A stretch of DNA of 64,000 nucleotides from positions 85,973 through 149,972 of the forward strand of contig JALMLS010000356.1 of NCBI GenBank assembly GCA_038496445.1, given 5' to 3'. This document shows positions 34,462 to 46,400 of the stretch, in pieces (position 1 is the stretch's first letter; each line of letters opens with the position of its first letter). Origin of the DNA: Trichosphaerium sp. ATCC 40318 (Eukaryota; Discosea; Flabellinia; Trichosidae). The position numbers and the translations under genes are program-made. The notes beneath the pieces are model-generated. The model was not told where the DNA came from and did no database searches. It worked only from the letters and a program-made list of their open reading frames with translations.

Positions 34462-37326
34462 TCAGGTATTAATGGTGCTTTGTTTGTTAAAGTATGCTTG
34501 CACTTTTTTTAGTAGGTTTGGACTTCTTCTGTCATTTTCAGGACTTTTAGAGTAATACAGATCTGAAGCATTCTTTGCTTTTGAATTTATCTTCTTTTTT
34601 CTGTGAAGGCGTGTTAGCCCAAAACCGTTTCAACTTAAAAAGTTGTACCTGAGGAAGTTTTTGTATCTCTTCTCATCTACTACTTCAAGTTCTTGACCTT
34701 TTCCTTCTTTACAAGCAATGAGTATTGGATCTTTCTCTCCATTATCAAATAACATAGCTATAACGAATCAATAAGATACGATGTACTGTCTAAACAATGT
34801 TCTTGTACGCAAAATAGAAGAAAAAAAAGAACAAGGTTATCTGAGGATATATTTCATTCAAGTCATTGTTGACAATGTGTGTCAACATGCACGTACCTTG
34901 GTCAACCAATTTTACATAACCTTCAAAATTTACTGAAAACTGTCTGTGGCTCTCCAACTGCGAACAAACAGGAACTCCTCTTGTTGTAACTATTTTCCTC
35001 ACAATACCTCTAATATGTTTTTGTTAATGAAAACGCTTTCTTCAAAGCACTTCATACCTTGCTACAGCAGTCTCTGGAGGTGCTGTAACGCCGATTACAA
35101 TGATTTCATATTCTGGACGTGGATTCTCTGCAGGTCGCTCCACTTTCCAATACACTTCTTTCTCTGTCAGTTAAGTTAATACTTACTTTCCTATCTCAAC
35201 TAGTATTTACCTCCTTTTTTATATCCAGGACCTCTACAATAGTTGTTTTTATTATCACGAACCATTTCTATTGTTTGTTTCACAAATGGTTGCCACATCA
35301 TAGTTCCATCAAGTACAATATCTCTATTATGGTGTAAAGAAACCAAGAACAGCTCTGACTATGAAACAAATTAGCACCATATGGTTATCTAAACTTACAG
35401 CTGCTTGTGTTGACTCTTCATGAACGCGATAGCTAGCAAGAGGATCTTTGATAAGCGTAAGCTCCTAATTTGTTTTAGACCTCACACATCTAACATGCGT
35501 CTAATATTCTAAAATAAGCTTTAAGTAGCATACATACCTTAAACACAGGATCTTTCATTTTAAATCTATCTGCCTCTACTATTACGATATCTTTACCATA
35601 CTTCATCCAGAATTTGTCCGTTTTATGTAGTTTATGGACAACAGAGCTTTTACCTGAAGCCATGCCACCACCCATTAAATACAATCTTGGTTTCTGTACA
35701 GTCAAATCTCTTTTTGGAGCACCTGAACCATCGCAATTTAACGCCTACACGAAATTGATTTTTAGAATGCTTAGGTGCTTTTTCTTGTACCTTGCTCATC
35801 TCAAACACTTTTTGGAATTTTTTCTTTGTCTTAAAAAACAGTTCAGACTTCTTGACATGACTTTCAACGACAAGTTTTTGCCTTAGCAGTTCCCAATGTC
35901 TCTTTGCTTTTCCACCATTACTTGATATCCTAATGTTAAAGCTTAATTAAACAATACGTCTAGATGGTTTTGTGATCATACTGTTTGGCAAAATTAACTA
36001 TGGCTTCAACAGAACGGTCAGTTCCAGAAAACTCACTTTCTTTTTTTCCATTCCTAGTTTGTTATATCAAAGAGTAGCATGTTGGTAATAATACGTACTT
36101 GTATAAACATATTTTAGGATGCTCTTCATGATCTAGTTCTAGGAAGAGAAAATTAACAAAGAGATGTAAGCCGGATTGTCAGCATACCTTCAATCATTGC
36201 AAATCTGATTTTAACTCCAGGGTCTTCTGCAATTAGCTATGTCGGTGTAAGTATATATGAGGACATGTTAAAATAACACACTACCTTTGCCGCTGCTTTA
36301 AAATTTGGAATAAGTCGCTTAGGTAATTTACAATGACAAGGTTTGATTAGCAATACTGTAGTGCCAGTTTGAACTATATTATTGAAGTCTTCTTTTTTCT
36401 TAACATCAAAAACTTTTGAATAATCTGAGTCATCTTTGTATTGTGAGTCTATAAGTTCGTTCATCTCACCACGTCGTATTTTACTGTAACGATGGTTAAC
36501 AAAGTTAAGAAAGAACTGAGAAAATTATTATCAATCACGTGATTAGGCAGTACCAAGAAAGTATAAAAATGCTAAAGCTTCTATTGCTTACCTTTCTTTA
36601 AAATCACTACGAACACGTGTAGCTTGTGGGGTATTAATTTCAGCTCTAAACAAATGTCGGTTTGGTAGTAAAAGAACAATCGTACATTTTCTTTACACCT
36701 TTGTTTGCATCCACAAGTCCTTCAATGTTTTCCCAACCTTAAAAAAAAGTAAGTCATCCTTTGAATACGAAACACGTGATCCTAAGTAGACGTACTTTGA
36801 TTGAAATACTCGTCAAACAGTTGAGTTAAAAGATCAAACATATCACTAACAAAGTCCTTCAAAGAACAAGAAGTCGTGTTTTGTTGTTTTTCGTTGTTGT
36901 CTGCTTTGGAGCGAATATCTTCCCAAAGTGTTTTTAAATACTCCTCAGTGCGAACCACGTTGTTTATAACAAAGAAATTACTTGTAACCGTCATTAGTTC
37001 GTGCAAGGTAGATTCTTTTTTTGATGACTCTCCTTGACCTGTAGCGCCTATCACGACATTAGAGAAAATCAATCTTTTGCGTGATTGAAAGAGGAACCAC
37101 TTGAAAAATGCCTCTAAGTTACCATAGGGACAATTATTTGACTGAGAATGCCAGAACTACATTATCTCAAAAAAAAGGCGTACTTTCTATTGGGGAACAC
37201 TCAGATATGCCCAGACGCGCACAAACATATTTAGCAAACGACAGGCGCACTTTAGAGTCTCTTAACTAGCAATTCGTCAGTATAAAACAGTGAAATCAAC
37301 AGTACTGTATTTCGTATATTAGCCAT
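34462..37326 (-). CDS. Thioredoxin-like / zeta-like kinase fusion, copy B (degenerate)
   Basis: Inverted paralog of the 25341 gene with the same exon order. The kinase half is nearly identical (LYLMGGGMASGKSSVV, IVIVEADRFKMKDPVF, introns included). It ends differently but alignably (NLLKKVQAYFNKQSTINT versus NLLKKVKAYFK). The thioredoxin segment has lost its second cysteine: LLIKPCHCKLPKRLIPNF in place of HASYCEACKRLIPNF. At the 5' end, the exon near 37230 is one base shorter than in copy A when aligned at its acceptor, so the first two exons do not join in frame. Either it starts elsewhere or this copy is decaying. The kinase P-loop and catalytic Asp are intact. Confidence 0.7.
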
Positions 37327-37619
37327 GTAGCAAACAAGATGTTGTAGATGATGAATTGTGTAGTCAAGCATATTCGAGAAAAACCTGTTCATTGAGCAGT
37401 AAGCAAGCCTTGTTCGTTGACTAACTACTGTTCACTGATTAATCAACGGCATAAACTAACGCTTAAGGGCACCTGTAAGGAAGTGTTCTTGTAATGAAGA
37501 GTCTTGAGCGTCGTTTTGCATAGCTCATTACTTGCTTAATGTGCAATCAACATTTTTATGAAACTACTAACAATTCCTTTCATTAGTTATTGATAAAAGT
37601 TTAACTACATCTTCTAGCT

Positions 37620-38629
37620 CTAGCTTATCACTTGCACTTGTTCTACGAAAATGTTTAAAGATTCGAAACAATCTAGTAGAAAGTATCTTATTCCTTGAAG
37701 GAGCTTTATCTGGTTGCCTATTTTACTTTTCAATATATCTATAGATAAAACCTTAGGTGCCTTACCAACACAAAATAATTGGTTTGTAAGTGACCACACC
37801 TTCCTTTAGTTCCTGTATTTTTTTACCTTTTATTACTGCAACACAGCAATAGTTTTGAAACTAAACAAATACTGAAAAAGGGTAGATTACTAAAAAAACA
37901 AGTGTACTTTTTGTAGTAGTGTATTTGTCAATAGCTCATACTTGTCTGTATCTTCATGAGCACTTTGTCCAGCATTCATATAGGTGTATATTTCAGAGGA
38001 TGTTAGATATAATATAGCCCATTTGAGATCACCAAGCAATACTTGATGAAACAAACTCAAAACATTCTTTTTCTCAATCAAAACACCCTCTTCCGGGACA
38101 TCCTAAATATACTCCTCAAAAAAATGGAGTTTTTAGTGACGTACCCAAAAGCTGTAACTGAAGCACAAGTGTGATAACTTTAAATCAACCAAACGTCTCC
38201 ACGTGCTTAGTGATTCAGGGCACGCGCCAAGCTTTAATTTTGTTAAATTCTTCAAACTTGATAATACATCCCACAGCAGACTCATAAACTCATCTTCATC
38301 GAAGTAAAGGGCTAAGATTATGTGGTTTTATTAATATTAACGAAAAAGATATGTCACGCACGTGTAAATCGAAGAGACTCAAGGTTTTTAAAACATTTAA
38401 TAGTGCTAGCTATATATGTTGTAAAAGAGGGTGCAGAAACTGTTAATGACTTTATTTCTAGGTTGCTTATATCATGCCATTGCCAACAGACTCTCCTTTA
38501 CAGGTGTATCAGTTATTTTGAAATGTTATTTCATGAGGTGCACCTAAACGACCAAATAGATTTGGGGTTGCTTCGCCATTTAATTATATTGAACAGAATC
38601 TCTGGCGGTAGAGATGCGCTTGTCATCAT
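37620..38629 (-). CDS. F-box / LRR-like protein
   Basis: It starts MMTSASLPPEILFNIIKWRS, followed after KSIWSF by RVCWQWHDI, a good F-box. Leucine-rich segments follow (NLEIKSLTVSA, CFKNLESLRFT, LSSLKNLTKLKLGACPESL, WRRLVDLKLSHL), as in FBXL-type adaptors of SCF ubiquitin ligases. Exons continue with DVPEEGVLIEKKNVLSLFHQ and KIQELKEGVVTYKPIILC, ending FVEQVQVIS-TAG. All introns fit GT-AG and keep frame. The N-terminal F-box and several LRRs are visible; the final 100 residues have no clear family. Confidence 0.72.
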
Positions 38630-38702
38630 TACCTATCACACCAATGACTTAAACGATAATTAAAAGAATAGACAAAGTTACATTACGAGGTACTCGGCAT
38701 AA

Positions 38703-38710
38703 TCACGTGA
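38703..38710. promoter_or_regulatory. TCACGTGA palindrome 74 bp upstream of the F-box/LRR start
   Basis: Exact TCACGTGA between the F-box/LRR gene (start 38629, minus) and the small ORF ending at 38768. Its placement just before a start codon fits a promoter element. Confidence 0.4.
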
Positions 38711-38767
38711 GCAAATTCGCTCAATATAGATCACACAGTGAGTTTATTCTCGTTGAAAGCATGGCTG

Positions 38768-38986
38768 TCAGATACCTGTTTCTAAACCACGCCAGAACGT
38801 GTTATCATACTCGTTTTCAGGTTTAGGTGGAAGCTTATACAATATCTTTCTCTGGATTTTGAGATTTCTTGTTGCGGTAGCCAAGAAAGGCGAGAAAGTG
38901 GAAAAAAGACAAACGAGACTTAATCGCCTTTCTATTTTTACTTTTTCACGAAACAAGGCAGGAAGTTGTACGTAAGAGCCACTCAA
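38768..38986 (-). CDS. Possible small membrane or mitochondrial protein (3' exon)
   Basis: An open frame of 72 codons without an ATG. It contains LVCLFSTFSPFLATA, a possible membrane helix, and ends KPENEYDNTFWRGLETGI. An acceptor-like ...aattgag precedes it, so it could be the last exon of a gene starting near 39000-39100, but no first exon was found. Unrecognised. Confidence 0.3.
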   Translation of the reverse strand: MSGSYVQLPALFREKVKIERRLSLVCLFSTFSPFLATATRNLKIQRKILYKLPPKPENEYDNTFWRGLETGI

Positions 38987-39428
38987 TTGTTAAATGGACC
39001 AACATCAAATATACTGGTTGACTTGTGCGTGTTTACGTAATTAATTTAATCTAACGCCGTTGTAGTTACGGAAGTACAATGGCCAAGCGCCAAGGGTGTG
39101 TTTCAGAACATATTACCATTTTCGTTAGGCTAACTAAACAAAGGATCAAGCCAACCTGTCTTACAAGTCACTGTACTATCAAATAACACCTCTATAATGT
39201 TCCGCAAGTACAACATTCCTAACAAGTCACAACCTCACCCATCGTTCTATCCATGCGATATCACGCTTGCTGTGTACGTTTAAAACCTCCTAAACACAAA
39301 AACCACAAAACAAATCGTGATTTCCGTTAAATCTGTCCTTTACCTTTAAATACGCTCCAACGCAATCAAAACCAACTAATAACGCCATTAGACCAGTAAA
39401 CGATCATTTTAGCTATAAATTCGAGTTA

Positions 39429-41272
39429 ATGCGTAAGGGAGAGTCAAAAGGAAGGCAAACTATTCCAGGACAAGATCTTAAACGTATAGCGACATTACAA
39501 GTGCCTCATAGAATAATACTTAATGTCGATAAGAATATTTCCATTTCTGCTCGTGCACTTCTGGGGTCAACAGTAAAACGTGAAAAAAGTATTGATAAAC
39601 GTGAAGATGAAGTAAAACCAAAAACAGTAAGTTTCATTTATTGAATCTTTGAAAAACGTGAAGAGAGAGGTCACAAGAAGCCTCCATTTTAAATCGAAAA
39701 CATTTTCAAAAATCACGTTTTTTATCTTCGGATTGCTCTTGAGGTGAAGTACACCAGACAATGATTTTTTTGATTGATTTTTAATGATTAATGATATCTA
39801 TAGGTTAGCCTTAATTCATTGAGAGGTACATTGGGTGTTACATCATCTGTAGACCACGCAGGACATGCACATCCTCTTTCTAGAGAAACGTCAAATAGTA
39901 AATGGCAATGTAACGGAAAGAAGTTCTATGGACGTTGCTTGAGTGGTAAAGAACAAGCTAAAGGCACTCTAAAGTACGTTAAAGGTTACTTATGTAGTGG
40001 CATGAACGATTTTCAAAAGTATTTAAAGTAATCACGTGAGGTTATTGACTAATCAACTGTTTAGGTTTAAATGTAAAAAATGTAATTTTGATCTTTGCGA
40101 GAAATGCACTTGGCATGCTTCTAAGCCTCTTAAAGTACGTGTTGGTAGTGAAACATGTGTATGGGATCCAGCAGAAGAAATATTATATGATGCGAAAGGA
40201 AGTTATGTTGCATACGTTGATGATGGTAATGCTTTAACGAAAGAACAAATCGAAAGCAAAAAACGTAATCAACAAAGACCAGCTGATCAGAAAAAGAAGT
40301 CACGTCCTTCTACTCCTTCTTCTCTTTCTAGATTTAATGGTATACAAGTTGAAGGACGTATGAATTCAGTAGGAAATTGCAGGCCAGTTGGTATGTGGCA
40401 TTGTATGGATTGTGGAAAAACAGAGTTTCCTGGATGTAATACTCATGGTTTGATGACTTGGCTTGCTAAAGATGTTACTTTTGGTAATTCTGTACCTAAT
40501 CAGTTTAAGTATTACTTGAGGTGCAGTGCTTCAGGATGTAACTCTAATACTGGAAAACGAAGTGCGTTAATTTTCTTTTTTCAAAGATCGTTTTTGTGCC
40601 AAGTGTATTCAAACTTTACGATCTATTATGCGTATCACTCAAGTTAAACATGCAGTCAAAATGTCGCCCAACTTTTGTTTTTTCTTGCGAAATCGACACA
40701 ATGTTTGACTTGAATGATTGATTCAAAGAAATGAAGAGAAAACGTTTTGCTAATGTCTTTTTTTTTTCAGGTTTTTGGGATCATAAGTGTAGATATTGTA
40801 AGTCAGGTAAAATAGTTGCTACTGTCGGTAGACTATCACCTTCTGAACGTGACTATTTGAAGAACAAGAAAAAAGACAGAGATTTATGTTTATTACATTG
40901 TAAAAAGTGTCAAAATGTTGAGTTTCCTGGATGTACTAATCATGGCTTATTATTCATTAAAACTGCGTACGTATTAATTCTCTTTGTTTTTAGAAAAGTT
41001 CATTATGTGCTTTAAAACAAAAACACATAAGTCTTTGTGCATTTTGTTGGAGACTGTCTTCTTCAGAGGTTAAGTTTGATTTAAGTTTCTGATTTTTTAT
41101 TTTTAGTGGAGGTAATATTAAGTGTGGGTACTGTAGCACTTCAGTAGATACCACTGCACCTTGGAAAAGTGGTTGTAGACAATGTCAAGGCCCTCTAGCG
41201 AAGTTTTTAACTTATGTGCAGGATGATGAGGTTGACTACTTAGTACAAGCATACAGCAAACCTGTCGTGTAA
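39429..41272 (+). CDS. Cysteine-rich zinc-binding protein (C1/ZZ-like fingers)
   Basis: Exons join in frame: MRKGESKGRQTIPGQDL..., VSLNSLRGTLGV..., KFKCKKCNFDLCEKCTWHA..., SFWDHKCRYCKSGKIVA... and SGGNIKCGYCSTSVDTT.... The first cluster, HAGHAHPL...WQC...C followed by FKCKKCNFDLCEKC, matches the DC1/C1-like or ZZ pattern. Two repeats of a second cluster follow: WHCMDCGKTEFPGCNTHGL and LHCKKCQNVEFPGCTNHGL, each continuing to CxxC pairs (CRYC, CGYC, CRQC). It probably binds several zinc ions and mediates protein or lipid contacts. The repeated CxxC...FPGC..HGL module is not one I recognise. It ends QAYSKPVV. Confidence 0.7.
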
Positions 41273-41675
41273 ACAAATAAAAAGACAAACCGAAAAACCA
41301 AAGCTCTAAAGTGTTTTGTAGTGGTTTCTACAAGTTATCACATTCTCGCGACTGTTGCTGTGTTAAGCTAGCGTTGACGCTCGTAAACAATAAAAGTAAC
41401 GTTGGTTTTCTACCTTGCAAACAAGCCAAATTCGTTAAATTGGTTCAGTGAATCATTCTGTAGAAAAAATGTTTAGGCTAAAGCGTAATTTTGATTTTAG
41501 CCTAAATAATATGTCGACAATGTAAGAACGTAATTTAACCTATCTCCGTAATCTCGGAGATCACTATCTCACGGGAATAAACAAGTTAACAGCTCCTCTC
41601 TCGTACTCTTTGGATATAAACCTCCCACAACAACCAAATTAATATTCCTATATCAACACAACAACAACACCAAGT
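41273..41675. other. 0.4-kb spacer before the Rho copy
   Basis: No supported feature. Short CA-rich runs (acaacaacaac) lie just before the start codon. Confidence 0.5.
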
Positions 41676-42387
41676 ATGAGAGGCATAAAATCAGTAATTG
41701 TTGGAGATGGCGCTGTTGGAAAAACGTGTATGCTTATATCTTATACCACTAATACGATACCTGGTGACTATATACCAACAGTACGTTAGCGGAGCTCACT
41801 ATTCTTGTAGTAAAGATTTATTTTGCTAATGTTTCTTCGCAGGTCTTTGATAATTACTCTGCAAATGTGATGGTTGATGGCCATCAATCAATCTCGGATT
41901 ATGGGATACTGCCGGCCAAGGAGACTATGACAGATTAAGACCTTTATCGTACCCTGCAACGGATGTATTCTTAATATGTTTCTCAGTTGTTGCTCCATCA
42001 TCTTTTGAAAACGTGAGAGAAAAGGCACGTGTGAAACTTCGGTTTTATCCTTTTCTCTTGTTTGTTGCTTACGTCTTCGTCTAGTGGTTTCCAGAAGTTT
42101 CTCATCATTGTACTAGCTCTCCAATCATATTAGTTGGTAATAAGATTGATCTCAGAGATAAAGAAACAACGATAAATAAGCTTGCTGCAAAGAAACAAGC
42201 TCCAATAACATTCGAACAAGGAACATCAATGGCACAAAGTATTGGTGCTTTGAAATACCTTGAGTGTTCGTCTTTCACACAGGTCGGACTTAAAAATGTT
42301 TTCGATGAAGCCATGCGTGCTGTTATATCTCCACCTACAAACAAGAAGAAAACAAAGAAACATGAACAGAAATGTAGACTCTTGTAG
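41676..42387 (+). pseudogene. Rho-family GTPase copy A with a one-base frameshift
   Basis: Rho/Rac-type GTPase: [38 protein letters not shown], then after a shift [81 protein letters not shown], and the CAAX-type end KCRLL. The frame breaks near 41886: copy B reads CTTCAAATCAATCTC where copy A reads CATCAATCAATCTC, one A fewer. Everything downstream is otherwise intact, so the loss is recent or an assembly error. The intron 42025-42084 begins with GC, not GT, and is the same in copy B. Confidence 0.82.
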
Positions 42388-43050
42388 AAAAACGTAACAT
42401 AAAAAAAAAACCTTGTATCAATAAAAACAATATAGTACTTCAAGTGCCAGCCTTCTTTTATGTTTCCAATACTTCCTCTCATGCGCTTTACAAACCCTCT
42501 GGCCTTTGGCAAAATGCTACTGTAAAAAGGTTCTAAGACATCTACAAAAAAATGCAAATCATCTGTCATCCTGTTTCCTACAATAATTTTTTGGCGTAGG
42601 AGCAATAAATATGGTGATTTCATGTAGCTGTTTCTTTAAATGTTGTTTCTTGTATAGCTAAGTAGTTATTACATGATATCCCTTAGTCAATATCAGTTAG
42701 TACGAGGTGAAAATTACTTACGACAATAGTTGATTGAAATTGATTTGAGTGAACTTAGATTGAAATCATACTTGATATTTTAAGTCGTAACTTAACTCAT
42801 TAAAACACAACCACAATGACAACACAACACCTCTCAAATTTGAATCTAAATACTGTAGACAATATACTATGTAATGCAAAGGTATGTATTTAGTGCTTTA
42901 GATGAATTGAGCTAACATTACATAGTCAAGACATTGCACAACATTTGGCACTGACATAGATGGTGCTTATCCTCGCCCACCTTCAATACACGGAACCAAA
43001 CGCCCTCTGATTGTTCACGGATATGGTATTCAGTTTATAGATAATCAATC
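41676..43050 (+). repeat. Left arm of an inverted duplication (Rho plus small gene)
   Basis: Matches the reverse complement of 60297-61610. Both arms carry a Rho gene followed by the same small two-exon gene, with introns and parts of the spacer conserved. Similarity ends after the DNQS codons at about 43050 and near the Rho start codon. The arms are about 17 kb apart. Confidence 0.8.
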
Positions 43051-43078
43051 TAAAAAGAACAATAAAATTGCATTTTGA
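42816..43078 (+). CDS. Small conserved protein, copy A
   Basis: Two exons: MTTQHLSNLNLNTVDNILCN then RHCTTFGTDIDGAYPRPPSI, continuing HGTKRPLIVHGYGIQFIDNQ. The length is about 72 residues. Its near-identical copy at 60269-60531 keeps the exon sequence and the 44-nt intron, which argues the frame is used. The last residues differ (SKKNNKIAF here, STCFKVNKT there) because the duplication ends inside the last codons. The family is unknown. Confidence 0.6.
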
Positions 43079-43449
43079 GTGCAATGAAATGTAACCTTAG
43101 TGATAAGGGCGGCTAACGCTCTTAAGTGTAATTATAGAATAAACAATTCTGATAGTACTAAAAAACAAGAAATTTCTTCTACAAGGGTTGCTAGCAATAG
43201 CTATTTTAACCTTGGTCACTCGAAGGTTTTAAAAAAAGTGTACAATATTCAAACACCTCGAAATCAAGTTCAATCAGTCAATTCAGTTAACATTAAAATC
43301 CTTCCCTGTGTTGGATTTAATGTCACTTTTTGTGTTGCACTAGGGTACATAGGTTGGCATTTTAAGCCAGAGGTGGAATACAAAAAGTACTGAGTTTTCT
43401 TGGGTTACGATGAGTCACACGTCCAGTGAATGTTTATTTTGTCAATAAT
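43079..43449. other. Spacer with an unsupported 97-codon frame
   Basis: A plus-strand open frame at 43100-43393 lacks an ATG and motifs and includes a hydrophobic stretch, VGFNVTFCVALGYIGW. It may be chance or a 3' exon; it is not called as a gene. Confidence 0.3.
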
Positions 43450-46400
43450 TTATAGTACAATTCCTCTTGATACTTCAGCTCTCTCTGAAATATTACTTTG
43501 TGATGAAAGATCTTCATCATCATAATTCTTGTTATCTTCTTTTTGTTTTTGTTTTTTTTTCGCTTTTTTTAAAAGCTTATTTTTCTCAGAAGCAGGCATA
43601 TTAAGTAGTGGCCTGATCTTCTTATCAATATGTGGTAACGATAAATCAGGTCTGAACAGAAATAAGCGGTCAATAATGATGTGAATTAAAGCACGTGAAG
43701 TGAGTCACAAGTAAAATTTATGACGTTACATCTGTAAGACTATACTTCTCTGAAAAACTACAGTACATACCTTAACTTTTTAATAGTTGCTATTAAAGTA
43801 TCCATATCTCCAGGCTTCCACCAATAAGGAACAGCAACGATTGTTATACCTTAATTACAATTAGTTGTTTCCACTCAAAAAGGTTTTATGAACGAAAAAA
43901 AGACTGGACAAAAACCCTCATGTTGTATCATCTCAGATGTAGTCTTACCATGTTCATGACACAATATTAGCTTCTCTATATCTCTACCTTGTTGTAGATC
44001 TGTAGGACCCCAGTGATTCATATTATCTAAGTAATGTTGTTCACCTTGATATTCTAATCCAAGGTTCAAGCTAGGAATAAACACATCAAGTGTTATCTTT
44101 GCTCTAAATGACTCATTTTGAAGATCTAGTAAATACTCTTCTACAATATCTTCTTTAGGGAATAAGTCCTTCGAGCATTGGACCAGTAAACTAAAGCGAA
44201 AACAAAAGTAAAAAAACAATGAAAAAGAAGCAAAACGAAAATAATGTTCTGTTTCAGTGTTGTCATTACCGTTGTGTAGCTCGTTTTCCAGAACTACGAA
44301 ATTCTTCCCAGTCCCATGCAAATTCTGGATAAACACGTTCTAGAACTTTTGGGTAGTAAGCAATGAAGCCACCACCTTTCCAGCTTTCAATGTGACCTTT
44401 TGTTATAGAATACCAATCAGATAGTTCTTTTACCCTTAGCTTTTCTTCAATTACGCGAATAAACGTTTCTATATTATCCATTTTACGCCAATAATTTGTT
44501 GGCGCCTTACCTTAATAACAAAAGGTAAGTATGCAGTCAAAAGAGAGTAAAATCAAAAGAAGAAAAAAACAAGAAAGACTCAGCAGAAAGATACGCAACT
44601 GAAACGAAGTGGTTCCCAATCATAGTCGGGATATAACTTTTCTACCATTATTTGAATACTTCCTTTACTTTGTCTTTACATAGAATAAAAGTAAGAACAT
44701 GGCGAAGAACCTTTAGCAAAAGAAAAAAAAAAAGATGACAAAACGAACGAAAAAAAACATACACAAGTAATCCTCCACCACCCAGTTTCTGAATATCTTT
44801 TACAGAAACACTATACCAGTCTTGAACACTAGTAATTTTGAATTCTTTCTTCATCTTGAGTAAAGACAATGAGCAACAAGCAAAAGAAGCTTAGAAATAA
44901 AAAAACAAGTACTTCTTCTAAAAATACTGCTTGATTTTGCTTTGACAACCAAAACCCTTTTGGTACTTTACCTATAGCGTCAAAGGAGTAAGAAAGCGGG
45001 CTACTAAATAACTAAGCGAAAAATGTGTACCAAACTTCCAAGCTTTCCATAGATGATCAGGATACATAGTACTAAGCATATCTTGAACAGAGTTGCCAAA
45101 GTGTCTAAAGAAAAATAAGAAAAGCCGGCTGATTACAATATTAAATCACACGATAAAACAACGACATCAATCTATTTGATTAATAGTAGTTAAAAGACCA
45201 AGTAGCGCAAAGGCTGCTTGCTACAAAATCAAAAAAAAAGTTAAATAAATTGTCAAAGCAAAAAAACGTACTGGAGAATGCCTGCTCCTCCAACCTTTTT
45301 TATATCGTAATAACCATACTTATACCAATCATCTAGGTCTTTAATATCAAGCATACGTTCTGCCTATACGGTTGCATTAGTTACATATACATAAATAATG
45401 CACAAAGAACCACACGTGTTTGAAAAACTCTATCTTATGAGATTTCGACAACCAAAAGTTCTTTGACATTACACCTACAAACCTCGATTAAACAACCTTA
45501 AAACGCTTACTTCAAGCAAATAGTAGATTTAATACATACCAAACTTCCATGGTACCCATGGATATTCAGGGTACATGCAAGACAGTAAATACTTGAGCGA
45601 GAAACGATACTTTCTATATCATAGAAAACTATGAGAACACGTGAAGGTGTGATGAATGATGACGTACTTAATAAGTGCCGCTCCACCTAGTCTAGTTATT
45701 GTATGTAATGGAATATTATACCATCTATCTATGGAGTATATATTTAACGTTTTCTCTGCTTCTCTTACAAAGTCAAGAACGTTATCTTCATTTTCCCAAC
45801 AAAACACAGGTGCAATCACTAGTATTCCAATTAATTTATGTTGCAATACAGACTAAAAGTACTCATACCGAATTTCCACGGGAACCATTTTACATCACAG
45901 TATATATGAGATACCATACGGAATACAGAGGCACCATAATATTCACTACAAAGAGGGTTAGTGAATTATCTTATATTTTTCTTAAATAAGCGAAACATTA
46001 AACTTCAATTGCGCTCAAGTTCAATCTTTCATAGGTTTAAAAGATTGCCGTTGATATCAAAAGGGCGTTTAATTTAGCCTACCTGAAAACTTATAGTAGT
46101 CATTGGGTAGTGTACATACGGCTACGTTGACTATGTAAAAAAAAGTACCTTACAAAACTTGCAGTAGAAATGCTCAAGATATCCTTCGCTGGTATTGTAT
46201 ACCAATCATCCAGTTTACTTATACCAAGTTTTTTTTCAGCCTATTGTATAGCTTCAATATTAAACCCTCTTAGCTGTTGTATAATTACCTCAATAATGAA
46301 CTTTACCCTATTTTCTAATGAGAACCAAAATTTTGGTGGTACACGGTCTATTAAAAGGTCATAAACAAAGGAGACTAAATCTACTGTATAAAAGAAATAG

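Noticed and set aside
43100-43393. 97-codon plus-strand frame after the small duplicated gene.
   Set aside because: It begins with GTG, has no ATG and no recognisable feature, and lies outside the conserved duplication arms.
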